A stretch of DNA of 64,000 nt. Source: Aeromicrobium sp. Root344 (lineage in GTDB: Bacteria > Actinomycetota > Actinomycetes > Propionibacteriales > Nocardioidaceae). A program made the translations under genes and the position numbers. The notes beneath the pieces are model-generated. The model ran no database searches and was not told the origin of the DNA. It saw only the letters and a list, made by a program, of their open reading frames with translations. The DNA lies in the NCBI RefSeq assembly GCF_001425755.1, contig NZ_LMDH01000001.1, positions 3,099,571-3,163,570 on the forward strand, in the 5' to 3' direction. Shown here in pieces: positions 8,962 through 17,687 of the stretch (the first letter of the stretch is position 1; each line of letters begins with the position of its first letter).

Positions 8962-11900
8962 TCAGGCCTTGGCGAGGGTGAAGCCGAAGCCGAGCTCCTC
9001 GTCGGAGAACGCCGACGCGTCGGCGGTCTCGCTGATCGAGGTCGCCAGCACCTCGTCGGCGATCAGGGTCTCGTGGGTCCGGAGCGCTTCGGCCATCTGA
9101 CCGGTCGCCGTCCACGCCAGCGTGATGCGGTCGCTGATGTCGAGCCCGGAGGACTTGCGAGCCTCCTGGATGACGCGGATCGCCTCCCGGGCGAAGCCGG
9201 CCAGCCGCAGCTCGTCGTCGAGCTCGAGGTCGAGCGCGACCGTCTCGCCCTGGTCGTTGACGACGGACCAGCCCTCGCGCGGACGCTCGGAGATGATGAC
9301 GTCATCGGGTCCGACCTCGACCGCGGAGCCGTCGACCTCGATCGTCGCGGTGCCGGTCGAACCGAGCGACGCGGCGACCGCCGCCGCGTCCGCCGCGTCG
9401 ATCGCGGCTGCGACCTGGGGGGTCTGCTTGCCGAAACGCTTGCCGAGGTTGCGGAAGTTGCCCTTGGCCGAGTGGTCGACGAGGTCGCCGCCGGCATCGG
9501 CCAGCGACTCCAGCGAGCCCACGTTGAGCTCCTCGCACACCTGGCCGCGCAGGTCGTCGCCGAGCTGCTGCCAAGCACCCGACGCGACGAGGGCGCGACG
9601 CAGCGGCTGGCGCGTACGCACCTTGGCCTCAGCGCGCGCCGCACGACCCAGCTCGGTGACGCGACGCGCCAGGTCGACGCGGGCACCGAGGCCCTCGACG
9701 ATCAGCGACTCGTCAGCGACCGGCCAGGTGGCCAGGTGCACCGACTGAGGAGCATCAGGCGTGACCGGCAGGATGACGTCCTGCCACACGCGCTCGGCGA
9801 TGAACGGGGTCAGGGGCGCCATGAGCCGGGTCAGCACGTCGAGCGTCTCGTGGAGGGTCGCGAACGCGGCAGCGTCGCCGCGCCAGAACCGGCGGCGCGA
9901 CCGGCGGACGTACCAGTTGGACATGTCGTCGACGAACGTCGCGATGCGGGCGCCGGCAGCCTGCGTGTCGAACGTCTCGAGCGAGGCGGTGACGTCGCGG
10001 GTCAGGGTGTGCAGCTCGGACAGCAGCCACTGGTCGAGCACCTCGCGCTCGGCGACCGGCGGCACCTCGCCGTCAGCCGGCGTCCATCCCTCCGTGCGGG
10101 CGTACAGCACGTGGAAGGCCGCGGTGTTCCAGTACGTCAGCAACACCTTGCGGACGATCTCGGACAATGCGGTGTGACCGATGCGGCGCGGCGACCACGG
10201 CGAGCCCGAGCAGGCCATGAACCAGCGCAGGGCGTCCGCGCCGTGCTCGTCCATGAGCGGCATCGGCAGGAGGATGTTGCCGAGGTGCTTGCTCATCTTC
10301 TTGCCGTCCTCGGCCAGGATGTGGCCCAGGCAGACGACGTTCTCGTAGGAGCTCTGGTCGAACACCAGTGTGCCGACGGCCATGAGGGAGTAGAACCATC
10401 CGCGTGTCTGGTCGATCGCCTCGCAGATGTACTGCGCGGGATAGGCCTGCTCGAACTTCTCCTTGGAGCCCTCGACGTGCGGGTAGCCCCATTGAGCGAA
10501 CGGCATCGAGCCGGAGTCGAACCATGCGTCGATGACGTCCGGCACGCGGCGGTAGGTGCCGGCCTGGCCCTCGATCTCGAACGTCACCTCGTCGATGAAC
10601 GGGCGGTGCGGGTCGAGATCCGTCAGGTCGCGACCGGTCAGCTCTGACAGCTCACGCAGCGAGTCGACGCACACGAGCTTGCTGGGGTCCTCGTCGTTGC
10701 GCCAGATCGGCAGGGGAGTGCCCCAGAAGCGGCTGCGCGACAGCGACCAGTCGATGTTGTTGGTCAGCCAGTCGCCGTAGCGGCCGTTCTTGATCGTCTC
10801 GGGGAACCAGTTGGTGCCGGCATTCTCGGCGAGCAGCTTGTCCTTGATCGTCGTCGTGCGGATGTACCACGCGGGAAGCGCGTAGTACATCAGCGGCGTG
10901 TGGCACCGCCAGCAGTGCGGGTAGGAGTGCTCGTAGGCCAGCTCGTTGAACATGAGACCGCGCGAGGCGAGATCGTCGGCCAGCGCCCGGTCGGCGGTCT
11001 TGAAGAACTGCCCGCCGACGAGGGGCACGTCGGCCTCGAAGTGGCCGTCGGGGGTGATCGGGTTGACGACCGGCAGGTCGTACGCCTTGCAGACCGCCAT
11101 GTCGTCGGCGCCGAACGCGGGGGACTGGTGCACCAGGCCGGTGCCGTCCTCGGTCGTGACGTAGTCGCCCAGCACCACGAAGTGCGCCGGTGCCGGGAAC
11201 TCGACGAGGTCGAACGGCCGCTCGTACGTCCAGCGCTCCATGTCGGTGCCGCTGAACGACTCGCCGGTCGGCTTCCAGCCCTCACCGAGCGCCTTGGCCA
11301 GCAGCGGCTCGGCGACGACCAGCGTCTCCTCGCCGTTGGACGCGGCGACGTACGTGACCCCGGGGTTGACCGCGACGGCGGTGTTGGACACCAGGGTCCA
11401 CGGCGTCGTGGTCCAGACCAGCATCGAGGCCTTGCCGGCGAGTGGGCCGGAGGTCAGCGGGAAGCGTACGTAGACCGACGGATCGGTGATGGTCTCGTAG
11501 CCCTGTGCGAGCTCGTGGTCCGAGAGCGTCGTGCCGCAGCGTGGGCAGTAGGGCGCGACGCGGAAGTCCTCGGTCAGCAGGCCCTTGTCGAAGATCGTCG
11601 ACAGGGCCCACCAGACGCTCTCGACGTACGACGACTCCATCGTGCGGTAGGGGTTGGCCATGTCGACCCAGTAGCCCATGCGGTCCGTCATCTCCTCGAA
11701 GAGATCGACGTTGCGGACCACGGCCTCTCGGCACTTGGCGTTGAACTCGGCGATGCCGTAGGCCTCGATGTCGGGCTTGCCGTTGAAGCCCAGCTCCTTC
11801 TCGACCGCGATCTCGACCGGCAGGCCGTGGCAGTCCCAGCCGGCCTTGCGGTCGACGTGATAGCCCTGCATGGTCTTGAAGCGCGGGAAGACGTCCTTGA

Positions 11901-12105
11901 AGACACGAGCCTCGACGTGGTGCGTGCCGGGTGTGCCGTTGGCGGTCGGAGGACCCTCGTAGAACGTCCAGCGAGGGGCGTCGTCAGGGGTGTCGAGACT
12001 TGCTGCGAAGGTGCCCTGATCGGCCCACAGCTGGAGGATGTCGCGCTCCAGCGCCGGCAGATCGACGTGGGCGGGGACGGGGCGATAGGACGCGTGCTGG
12101 GTCAC
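8962..12105 (-). CDS. ileS: Isoleucine--tRNA ligase, type 2, with GXHH signature
   Basis: This 1047-aa class I aminoacyl-tRNA synthetase charges tRNA-Ile. Length and sequence fit the eukaryote-like type 2 IleRS of Actinobacteria. The KMSKH motif lies near residue 603, followed by the anticodon-binding region. The class I HXGH signature is altered: residues 56-63 read NGTPGTHH, so the first and third motif positions are swapped to GTHH (codons at 11917-11928). Type 2 enzymes with this swap are linked to very high mupirocin tolerance. The GTG at 12105 is chosen because a TAGAAT box (12113-12118) ends 7 nt before it, as in a leaderless transcript. Confidence 0.95.
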   Translation of the reverse strand: MTQHASYRPVPAHVDLPALERDILQLWADQGTFAASLDTPDDAPRWTFYEGPPTANGTPGTHHVEARVFKDVFPRFKTMQGYHVDRKAGWDCHGLPVEIAVEKELGFNGKPDIEAYGIAEFNAKCREAVVRNVDLFEEMTDRMGYWVDMANPYRTMESSYVESVWWALSTIFDKGLLTEDFRVAPYCPRCGTTLSDHELAQGYETITDPSVYVRFPLTSGPLAGKASMLVWTTTPWTLVSNTAVAVNPGVTYVAASNGEETLVVAEPLLAKALGEGWKPTGESFSGTDMERWTYERPFDLVEFPAPAHFVVLGDYVTTEDGTGLVHQSPAFGADDMAVCKAYDLPVVNPITPDGHFEADVPLVGGQFFKTADRALADDLASRGLMFNELAYEHSYPHCWRCHTPLMYYALPAWYIRTTTIKDKLLAENAGTNWFPETIKNGRYGDWLTNNIDWSLSRSRFWGTPLPIWRNDEDPSKLVCVDSLRELSELTGRDLTDLDPHRPFIDEVTFEIEGQAGTYRRVPDVIDAWFDSGSMPFAQWGYPHVEGSKEKFEQAYPAQYICEAIDQTRGWFYSLMAVGTLVFDQSSYENVVCLGHILAEDGKKMSKHLGNILLPMPLMDEHGADALRWFMACSGSPWSPRRIGHTALSEIVRKVLLTYWNTAAFHVLYARTEGWTPADGEVPPVAEREVLDQWLLSELHTLTRDVTASLETFDTQAAGARIATFVDDMSNWYVRRSRRRFWRGDAAAFATLHETLDVLTRLMAPLTPFIAERVWQDVILPVTPDAPQSVHLATWPVADESLIVEGLGARVDLARRVTELGRAARAEAKVRTRQPLRRALVASGAWQQLGDDLRGQVCEELNVGSLESLADAGGDLVDHSAKGNFRNLGKRFGKQTPQVAAAIDAADAAAVAASLGSTGTATIEVDGSAVEVGPDDVIISERPREGWSVVNDQGETVALDLELDDELRLAGFAREAIRVIQEARKSSGLDISDRITLAWTATGQMAEALRTHETLIADEVLATSISETADASAFSDEELGFGFTLAKA

Positions 12106-12112
12106 ACGTTCA

Positions 12113-12118
12113 ATTCTA
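12113..12118 (-). promoter_or_regulatory. -10 box of leaderless ileS promoter
   Basis: TAGAAT on the minus strand ends 7 nt before the ileS GTG, so transcription would begin at or next to the start codon. No ribosome-binding site is visible. Confidence 0.6.
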
Positions 12119-12152
12119 CGGGTGACCAGCGGCGACACGGCGGCGGTGCGAG

Positions 12153-12181
12153 TTGGCTTTGCCCCAGTGGGGGTCTAATCT
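12153..12181 (+). promoter_or_regulatory. Promoter of the DksA/TraR-type gene
   Basis: A -35 box TTGGCT (12153-12158), a 17-nt spacer and a -10 box TAATCT (12176-12181) lie directly before the ATG at 12188. The 6-nt gap from the -10 box to ATG puts the predicted start site at the A of the start codon, so the mRNA should be leaderless. Confidence 0.7.
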
Positions 12182-12187
12182 TCGTGC

Positions 12188-12589
12188 ATGCCAAACACCA
12201 AGCTCGCCGTCCGAGCCGACGAGAAGCCCTGGACCGCCGCCGAGACCAAGGCCGTCCGCGCCGAGCTCGAGGCTGACCTCGTGAGGTTGCGCGGTGAGCT
12301 CGACCAGTCGGCTCGCGAGCTGCAGGACCTGCTGCGCGACGGCGTCGACGGTGCCGGCAACGACCAGGCCGACGTCGGGTCCAAGGGGCTCGAGCGTGAC
12401 GCCGAGATGTCCCTGGCCGCCAACCAGCGCGAGCTGCTGCTGCAGACCGAGAAGGCCCTCGACCGCCTCGAGAAGGGCACCTACGGCCAGTGCGAGGTCT
12501 GCGGTGAGCCGATCGGCAAGAATCGTTTGATGGCGTTCCCGCGTGCGACACTGTGCATGACATGCAAGCAGCGCGAGGAGCGTCGCTGA
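12188..12589 (+). CDS. TraR/DksA-type C4 zinc-finger protein
   Basis: This 133-aa protein has a helical coiled-coil-like N-terminal half (residues 1-95) and a C-terminal four-cysteine zinc finger, CEVCGEP to CMTCKQ (about residues 99-128). That is the DksA/TraR plan, although the family in Actinobacteria (RbpA-independent, often annotated only as zinc-finger protein) is poorly characterised. A role in modulating RNA polymerase is an inference. A complete promoter lies just upstream. The lspA start is embedded in its last codons. Confidence 0.88.
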   Translation: MPNTKLAVRADEKPWTAAETKAVRAELEADLVRLRGELDQSARELQDLLRDGVDGAGNDQADVGSKGLERDAEMSLAANQRELLLQTEKALDRLEKGTYGQCEVCGEPIGKNRLMAFPRATLCMTCKQREERR

Positions 12590-13104
12590 GCCCTGGCGAC
12601 GACCACGGCCCGACCGCCACACACACGTACGTACGCCTTTTCGTGGTGGTTGCTGCCCTGACGCTCGTCGTGGACCAGGTGACCAAGGTGATCGCGGTCG
12701 ACAAGCTGCAGGGGCGTGAGTCGATCGAGCTGATCCCGCACGTCCTGTCGCTGTCGTTCCTGCGCAACGGGGGAGCCGCGCTCGGCACCGGTGCCGGCTT
12801 CACGCTGGTGCTCAGCGTCGTCGCAGTGGCCGTGTCGGTCGCCGTCGCGCGCATGGCCACGCGCCTGCGCGACCGGTGGTGGGCGGTCGGCCTCGGCCTG
12901 CTGTTCGCCGGCGCCGTCGGCAACCTGTGCGACCGGATCTTCCGTGAGCCCGCCCCGCTCAAGGGCCACGTCGTCGACTTCATCGACTACGGCGTCTTCG
13001 TCGGCAACGTCGCAGACATCGCCCTCACCGTGGCCGCCGTCGTGATCGTGTGGCGCACGTGGCGCGGCATCGGCCTCGACGGCACCCGGCAGGTGAAGGC
13101 ATGA
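12562..13104 (+). CDS. lspA: Lipoprotein signal peptidase (signal peptidase II)
   Basis: LspA is an integral membrane aspartyl protease that removes signal peptides from prolipoproteins after Lgt acts. The roughly 180-aa protein has four hydrophobic segments and both catalytic Asp motifs: GNLCDRI and, later, GNVADIAL. The DQVTKV motif lies in the first helix. The in-frame ATG at 12562 (GTG at 12553 also possible) lies inside the preceding gene, giving a 28-nt overlap. The next usable start would fall within the first membrane helix. The stop overlaps the pseudouridine synthase start. Confidence 0.92.
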   Translation: MQAARGASLSPGDDHGPTATHTYVRLFVVVAALTLVVDQVTKVIAVDKLQGRESIELIPHVLSLSFLRNGGAALGTGAGFTLVLSVVAVAVSVAVARMATRLRDRWWAVGLGLLFAGAVGNLCDRIFREPAPLKGHVVDFIDYGVFVGNVADIALTVAAVVIVWRTWRGIGLDGTRQVKA

Positions 13105-14039
13105 CCGCCGAGGAGCTCGAGCACAAGGTCATCCAGGTCCCCGAGGGGCTCGCCGGCGAGCGCGTCGACAGCGCCCTCGCGCGACTGCTGGGTCTGTCCC
13201 GCACGCGCGCGAGTGAGCTCGTCGCCGACGGGCACGTGACGCTCGACGGCTTCGCGCCGGCCAAGTCCGACCGGGTGACGCCCGGCTCGATCCTCGAGGC
13301 GTCGATCCCGGCGCCTCGTCGCATCGCGGTCGTGGCGGCCGAGGTCGAGGGCATGCGCCTCGTGTTCCAGGACGACGACTTCGTCGTGGTCGACAAGCCC
13401 GTCGGCGTCGCTGCGCACCCGAGCGTCGGCTGGTACGGCCCGACGGTGCTCGACCACCTCGCCGGAGCCGGCATCCGGATCTCCACGTCAGGAGCACCGG
13501 AGCGCCGAGGCATCGTGCACCGCCTCGACGTCGGCACGAGTGGCCTGATGGCGGTCGCGAAGTCCGAGCACGCCTACACCGTGCTCAAACAGGCGTTCCG
13601 TGACCGTACGGTCGACAAGACCTATCACGCGCTCGTGCAGGGCCACCCCGATCCGCACATGGGCACGATCGACGCGCCGATCGCCCGGCACCCCAAGCAC
13701 GACTTCAAGTTCACGGTCAAGGACGGTGGGCGCGAGAGCGTCACGCACTACGACACGCTCGAGGCGCACCGTTACGCCAGCCTGCTGACGATCAAGCTCG
13801 AGACCGGCCGCACCCACCAGATCCGGGTTCACATGAGCGCGCTGCACCACCCGTGCGTCGGCGACCTGATGTACGGCGCCGATCCGACGCTGGCCAAGAA
13901 GGTCGGGCTAGACCGCCAGTGGCTGCACGCCAAGAAGCTCGGCTTCCTGCACCCGCGCACGGGGGACTACGTCGAGTTCGACTCCGACTACCCCGACGAC
14001 CTCAACGAGGCCCTGGCAGTCGTACGCGACCTCGACTGA
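13101..14039 (+). CDS. RluA/RluD family 23S rRNA pseudouridine synthase
   Basis: This 312-aa enzyme isomerises uridine in RNA. It has an N-terminal S4 RNA-binding domain (about residues 15-70, [20 protein letters not shown]) and a catalytic domain with [10 protein letters not shown], whose Asp is the nucleophile. The C-terminal [10 protein letters not shown] motif is typical of RluD. It overlaps the lspA stop by 4 nt (ATGA), the usual lspA-rluD pairing. The target uridines cannot be told from the sequence. Confidence 0.93.
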   Translation: MTAEELEHKVIQVPEGLAGERVDSALARLLGLSRTRASELVADGHVTLDGFAPAKSDRVTPGSILEASIPAPRRIAVVAAEVEGMRLVFQDDDFVVVDKPVGVAAHPSVGWYGPTVLDHLAGAGIRISTSGAPERRGIVHRLDVGTSGLMAVAKSEHAYTVLKQAFRDRTVDKTYHALVQGHPDPHMGTIDAPIARHPKHDFKFTVKDGGRESVTHYDTLEAHRYASLLTIKLETGRTHQIRVHMSALHHPCVGDLMYGADPTLAKKVGLDRQWLHAKKLGFLHPRTGDYVEFDSDYPDDLNEALAVVRDLD

Positions 14040-14048
14040 ACCAGACGC

Positions 14049-14085
14049 ACGACGGCCCGGCTCGATCCACGAGCCGGGCCGTCGT
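14049..14085. terminator. Bidirectional hairpin after the pseudouridine synthase
   Basis: A perfect 15-bp stem built on GACGGCCCGGCTC (14051-14063) and its complement (14071-14083), with a 7-nt loop, lies between convergent genes at 14039 and 14108. It should end transcription from both directions. Confidence 0.85.
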
Positions 14086-14107
14086 CATGCGTGGCGTACC
14101 TGGCGGG

Positions 14108-15712
14108 TCAGCCGACGTGGACGCCCTCGGGACCGTCGGTCGCCAGCTCGGTGTGCTTGACGTCGAGGAACACCCAGATGATGGCCGACGCGACCAGCAT
14201 CAGCCCCGCCGCGACCAGGAAGGCGTGCGTCGCGCCGTCGTGGAAGGACACGAAGAACAGGGCCCGCTCGGCGAGGCCCGGATCGGTCGCGGCCTTCGAC
14301 ACGGGCCCAGCGGCCTGCTCGAGGGAGTTGCCGGAGAAGTGCAGCGCCACGGTGCTGAGCACGGCGAGCCCGAGTGCGCCACCCACCTGTTGCATCGTGT
14401 TGAGCACGCCCGAGCCGATGCCTGAGTCGTCGGCCTGCACGTGGTGCACAGCGGTGAGCGTGAGTGGCACGAACACCATGCCCATGCCGATCGCCATCAC
14501 GAGCACGTACGGGAAGATGTGGCCCCAGTAGGAGACGTTCGCCGACCCGCGGGCCGCGGACGCGAGCGCCCCCGCCGTGGAGTCGTCGATCGGGATCCGC
14601 GAGAACATGAACAGGCTGGCCGCAGCCAGCAGCGTGCCGATCCCGGCGAGGTAGCGCGGAGCCACCCGGCTGACCAGGTTGGAGACGAGGCCGGCGCCGA
14701 TCACGATGCCGAACGAGAACGGCAGGAAGGCGAAGCCGGCCTTGAGCGACGAGTAGCCCATGACCTGCTGGATGAACAGGCTCAGGTAGAAGAACATCGC
14801 GAACATCGCCGCCGGAGCGATCATCATCGCGACGAAGCTGGTCGCCCGTGTGCGGTTGGCGAAGATGCGCGTCGGCAGCAGCGGGTGCTCGACCCGCGAC
14901 TCGATGATCACGAAGCTCACGAGCAGGACGATGCCGGCAGTCAGCGAGGCGATGGTCTGGACGTGGTCCCAGCCGTACGCCTTCTCGCCGGCGCGCGACA
15001 GTCCGAAGACGATCCCGAGCAGGCCCAGGGTTCCGGTGACGGCACCCGGGATGTCGAGCCAGCCCGGGTGCTTCTCCGACTCGCGGAGGACGCGCGGGGC
15101 GGCCAGGGCGGCCAACAGGCCGATCGGGACGTTGATGAGGAACGTGAGGCGCCATCCGTCGACGCCCAACGGCTGGTCGAGACCGGTCAGCCAGCCGCCG
15201 AGGATCAGCCCGATGGCGGCACCGATGCCGGACATCGTGGCGTATGCCGCCATGGCGCGGTTGCGCTGCGGGCCGGCCGGGAACGTGGTGGTGATCAGCG
15301 CGAGAGCGGCGGGGGCAGCCATGGCCGCGCCCACGCCCTGCAGGGCCCGCGAGCCGAGCAGCAGGCCCTCGTTCTGGGCGAGACCGCCCAGCAGGGAGGC
15401 GACCGCGAAGAGGGTCAGGCCGCTCATGAAGAGCAGGCGGCGTCCGTAGAGATCACCGAGACGACCACCGAGGAGCAGCAGGCCGCCGAAGGCCAACGCG
15501 TAGCCGGTGACGATCCACGTCAGGTTGGCCTGCGAGATGTCCAGGTCCGTGCCGATGTAGGGCAGGGCGATGTTGGCGATGGTGCCGTCCAGCACGACCA
15601 TGAGCTGAGCCATGAGGATCAGCACCAGGGCGAGCCCAGCATGCGGGGGCGGCGCGGTTGCGGCTTCGGGGGAGCCCGGCTCCGCAGGATCGAGTGATTC
15701 GACGTCGGTCAT
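14108..15712 (-). CDS. DHA2-family (EmrB/QacA) 14-TM MFS efflux transporter
   Basis: This 534-aa protein has about fourteen hydrophobic helices, the size of drug:H+ antiporters of the DHA2 family. The N-terminal motif DGTIANIALPYIGTDL resembles the first-helix signature (LDxTIVNVALP), and LLLGGRLGDLYGRR is the loop 2-3 motif A. It starts 34 nt downstream of the TetR regulator on the same strand, so the two form an operon. The substrate is unknown; toxic hydrophobic compounds are the usual cargo of the family. Confidence 0.93.
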   Translation of the reverse strand: MTDVESLDPAEPGSPEAATAPPPHAGLALVLILMAQLMVVLDGTIANIALPYIGTDLDISQANLTWIVTGYALAFGGLLLLGGRLGDLYGRRLLFMSGLTLFAVASLLGGLAQNEGLLLGSRALQGVGAAMAAPAALALITTTFPAGPQRNRAMAAYATMSGIGAAIGLILGGWLTGLDQPLGVDGWRLTFLINVPIGLLAALAAPRVLRESEKHPGWLDIPGAVTGTLGLLGIVFGLSRAGEKAYGWDHVQTIASLTAGIVLLVSFVIIESRVEHPLLPTRIFANRTRATSFVAMMIAPAAMFAMFFYLSLFIQQVMGYSSLKAGFAFLPFSFGIVIGAGLVSNLVSRVAPRYLAGIGTLLAAASLFMFSRIPIDDSTAGALASAARGSANVSYWGHIFPYVLVMAIGMGMVFVPLTLTAVHHVQADDSGIGSGVLNTMQQVGGALGLAVLSTVALHFSGNSLEQAAGPVSKAATDPGLAERALFFVSFHDGATHAFLVAAGLMLVASAIIWVFLDVKHTELATDGPEGVHVG

Positions 15713-15746
15713 GGGATTCCTTCGGTGTGGGTGGTGGCGAATGCGC

Positions 15747-16352
15747 TCAGCCGCAGGTGACGGCCGGCAGGATGACCTGGTCGATGACCCGGGTGATCAG
15801 GTCCTCGGTGGGTGTCTCACCGAGGAAGAACAGGCGGTGCAGGACGATGCCGGGCAGGCACGGGCTGATCAGCGCAAGGTCGACGTCGGCGGAGATCTCG
15901 CCGCGTGCCTTGGCTCGCTCGAAGATCGCGTCGTTCACGGCGATCTTGGGCGCGATGACGTCGCGGCGGTAGACCTCCGCGAACTCCGGGTCCCGGCTGA
16001 CGGCCGTGATGAGGCTCCCGACGAGCGCCATCTGCTGGCGGTCGGTGACTCCACCCATCCCGCAGTAGGTCGCGATCAGGTCACCGCGCAGGGTGCCCGT
16101 GTCGGTGCTGACGGGCTCGCCCATGTGGGAGATCAGGGCGTCGATGACCAGTTGGGCCTTGCCGTTCCAGCGGCGATAGAGCGTCGCCTTGGAGGCCTTC
16201 GCCTCGGCGGCGACCGCATCCAGCGTCAGCCGGTCGTATCCCACCTCGGCGAGGACGTGGAGCGTGGCATCGAGGATCTCCTGCTCGCGCCCCCCTTCGA
16301 CGCGAGGACGCGTGAGGGTGCCGGCGGACGCCTGCTGAGCTGCTGGGGACAC
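15747..16352 (-). CDS. TetR/AcrR family transcriptional regulator
   Basis: The 201-aa protein has an N-terminal TetR helix-turn-helix with ATLHVLAEVGYDRLTLDAVA and SKATLYRRW (about residues 28-72). A helical ligand-binding C-domain follows. The GTG at 16352 is preferred because a GAGG ribosome-binding site precedes it and because longer readings would run through the palindromic operator at 16372-16387. Its position upstream of the efflux gene indicates a repressor of the tetR-MFS operon that releases DNA on binding a pump substrate. Confidence 0.92.
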   Translation of the reverse strand: MSPAAQQASAGTLTRPRVEGGREQEILDATLHVLAEVGYDRLTLDAVAAEAKASKATLYRRWNGKAQLVIDALISHMGEPVSTDTGTLRGDLIATYCGMGGVTDRQQMALVGSLITAVSRDPEFAEVYRRDVIAPKIAVNDAIFERAKARGEISADVDLALISPCLPGIVLHRLFFLGETPTEDLITRVIDQVILPAVTCG

Positions 16353-16371
16353 GGAACCTCGGTTGACGGAT

Positions 16372-16387
16372 GAAACGGTACGGTTTC
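16372..16387. promoter_or_regulatory. TetR operator palindrome
   Basis: GAAACGGTACGGTTTC matches its reverse complement at 14 of 16 positions (GAAAC-n-GTAC-n-GTTTC). It lies 20 nt upstream of the tetR start and between the divergent tetR and aminotransferase genes. The form is typical of operators of TetR repressors that govern neighbouring MFS pumps. Confidence 0.72.
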
Positions 16388-16455
16388 GTTTCAAGAACGT
16401 ACGGCAACGCCCGCCTCGGGCACAAGTCGGTCACCGGGTCGTGGACAATGAGTCC

Positions 16456-17676
16456 ATGAGCATCGTGCGCCAGTCCGAGAAGCTGAGGGATGTCCTCTAC
16501 GACATCCGTGGACCCGTCGCGTCGCGAGCCGCCGCCCTGGAGGCCGAGGGCCACCGGATCATGAAGCTCAACATCGGCAACCCGCAGCCGTTCGGCTTCG
16601 ACGCCCCGGCGGAGATCCTGCAGGACGTCATCGCGGCTCTGCCGAGCTCGGCCGGCTACTCCGACTCGCGCGGCATCCAGTCGGCCCGGCGCGCCGTCGT
16701 GCACCACTACCAGCTGCAAGAGGGCTTCCCGACGATCGACATCGACGACGTCTGGATCGGCAACGGCGTCTCCGAGCTGATCCAGATGGCGCTGCAGGCG
16801 TTGCTCGACAACGGCGACGAGGTGCTCGTGCCGGTGCCCGACTACCCGTTGTGGACCGCCGTCACCAACCTCGCCGGCGGCGTGCCGGTGCACTACCGCT
16901 GCGACGAGGACAACGACTGGAACCCCGACCTGGAGGACCTCGAGTCCAAGATCACGGACCGCACCAAGGTCATCGTCGTGATCAACCCCAACAACCCCAC
17001 CGGAGCGGTCTACTCGCGGGAGACCCTCGACGCGATCGCCGACCTCGCCCGCAAGCACGATCTCGTCCTCATGGCCGACGAGATCTACGACAAGATCCTC
17101 TACGACGACGCGGTCCACATCCCGCTGGCGAGCGTCGCCCCTGACGTGCTGACGCTGACCTTCAACGGGCTGTCCAAGGCGTACCGGGTGTGCGGCTACC
17201 GGGCCGGCTGGCTCGTCGTCACGGGTCCGCTGGAGCGGGCCGGCGACTACCTCGAGGGCATCACGCTGCTCGCCTCGATGCGACTGTGCCCCAACGTGCC
17301 CGCGCAGAACGCGATCCAGGTCGCGCTCGGCGGCTATCAGTCGATCAAGGAGCTCATCCTGCCCGGCGGGCGGCTGCTGGAGCAGCGTGACACCGCGGTC
17401 AACGAGCTGCGCAAGATCCCCGGAGTCAGCGTCGTCACGCCCAAGGGCGCGTTGTACGCCTTCCCGAAGCTCGACCCCGAGGTGCACCCCATCAAGGACG
17501 ACCAGCAGCTCGTGCTCGACCTGTTGCTGCAGGAGAAGATCCTGCTGACCCAGGGGACCGGCTTCAACTGGCCGGACACGGACCATCTGCGTATCGTGAC
17601 GTTGCCGTGGGCCCGCGACCTCGCCGAGGCGATCCAGCGGCTCGGCAACTTCCTCAGCAGCTATCGGCAGGGCTGA
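16456..17676 (+). CDS. alaA: PLP-dependent aminotransferase, alanine aminotransferase (AlaA)-like
   Basis: This 406-aa class I/II aminotransferase most resembles the actinobacterial alanine transaminase group, which interconverts pyruvate/glutamate and alanine/2-oxoglutarate. Visible motifs are LNIGNPQPFGF, NPNNPTGAVYS, MADEIYDKI and the PLP-lysine region FNGLSKAYRVCGYRAGW. GACAAT (16444-16449) ends 6 nt before the ATG and no Shine-Dalgarno is present, so the transcript may be leaderless. It is divergent from tetR. The substrate call rests on family resemblance. Confidence 0.88.
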   Translation: MSIVRQSEKLRDVLYDIRGPVASRAAALEAEGHRIMKLNIGNPQPFGFDAPAEILQDVIAALPSSAGYSDSRGIQSARRAVVHHYQLQEGFPTIDIDDVWIGNGVSELIQMALQALLDNGDEVLVPVPDYPLWTAVTNLAGGVPVHYRCDEDNDWNPDLEDLESKITDRTKVIVVINPNNPTGAVYSRETLDAIADLARKHDLVLMADEIYDKILYDDAVHIPLASVAPDVLTLTFNGLSKAYRVCGYRAGWLVVTGPLERAGDYLEGITLLASMRLCPNVPAQNAIQVALGGYQSIKELILPGGRLLEQRDTAVNELRKIPGVSVVTPKGALYAFPKLDPEVHPIKDDQQLVLDLLLQEKILLTQGTGFNWPDTDHLRIVTLPWARDLAEAIQRLGNFLSSYRQG

Positions 17677-17687
17677 GCCGGGCCCGG

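Noticed and set aside
8539..10647. Plus-strand open frame of about 700 codons over divIVA and ileS
   Set aside because: It runs through the divIVA terminator and antisense to conserved ileS, and its translation has no domain.
12131..12138. Upstream GTG at 12138 as the ileS start
   Set aside because: It would place the TAGAAT -10 box inside the coding region and add residues not expected in IleRS. The GTG at 12105 fits the leaderless spacing.
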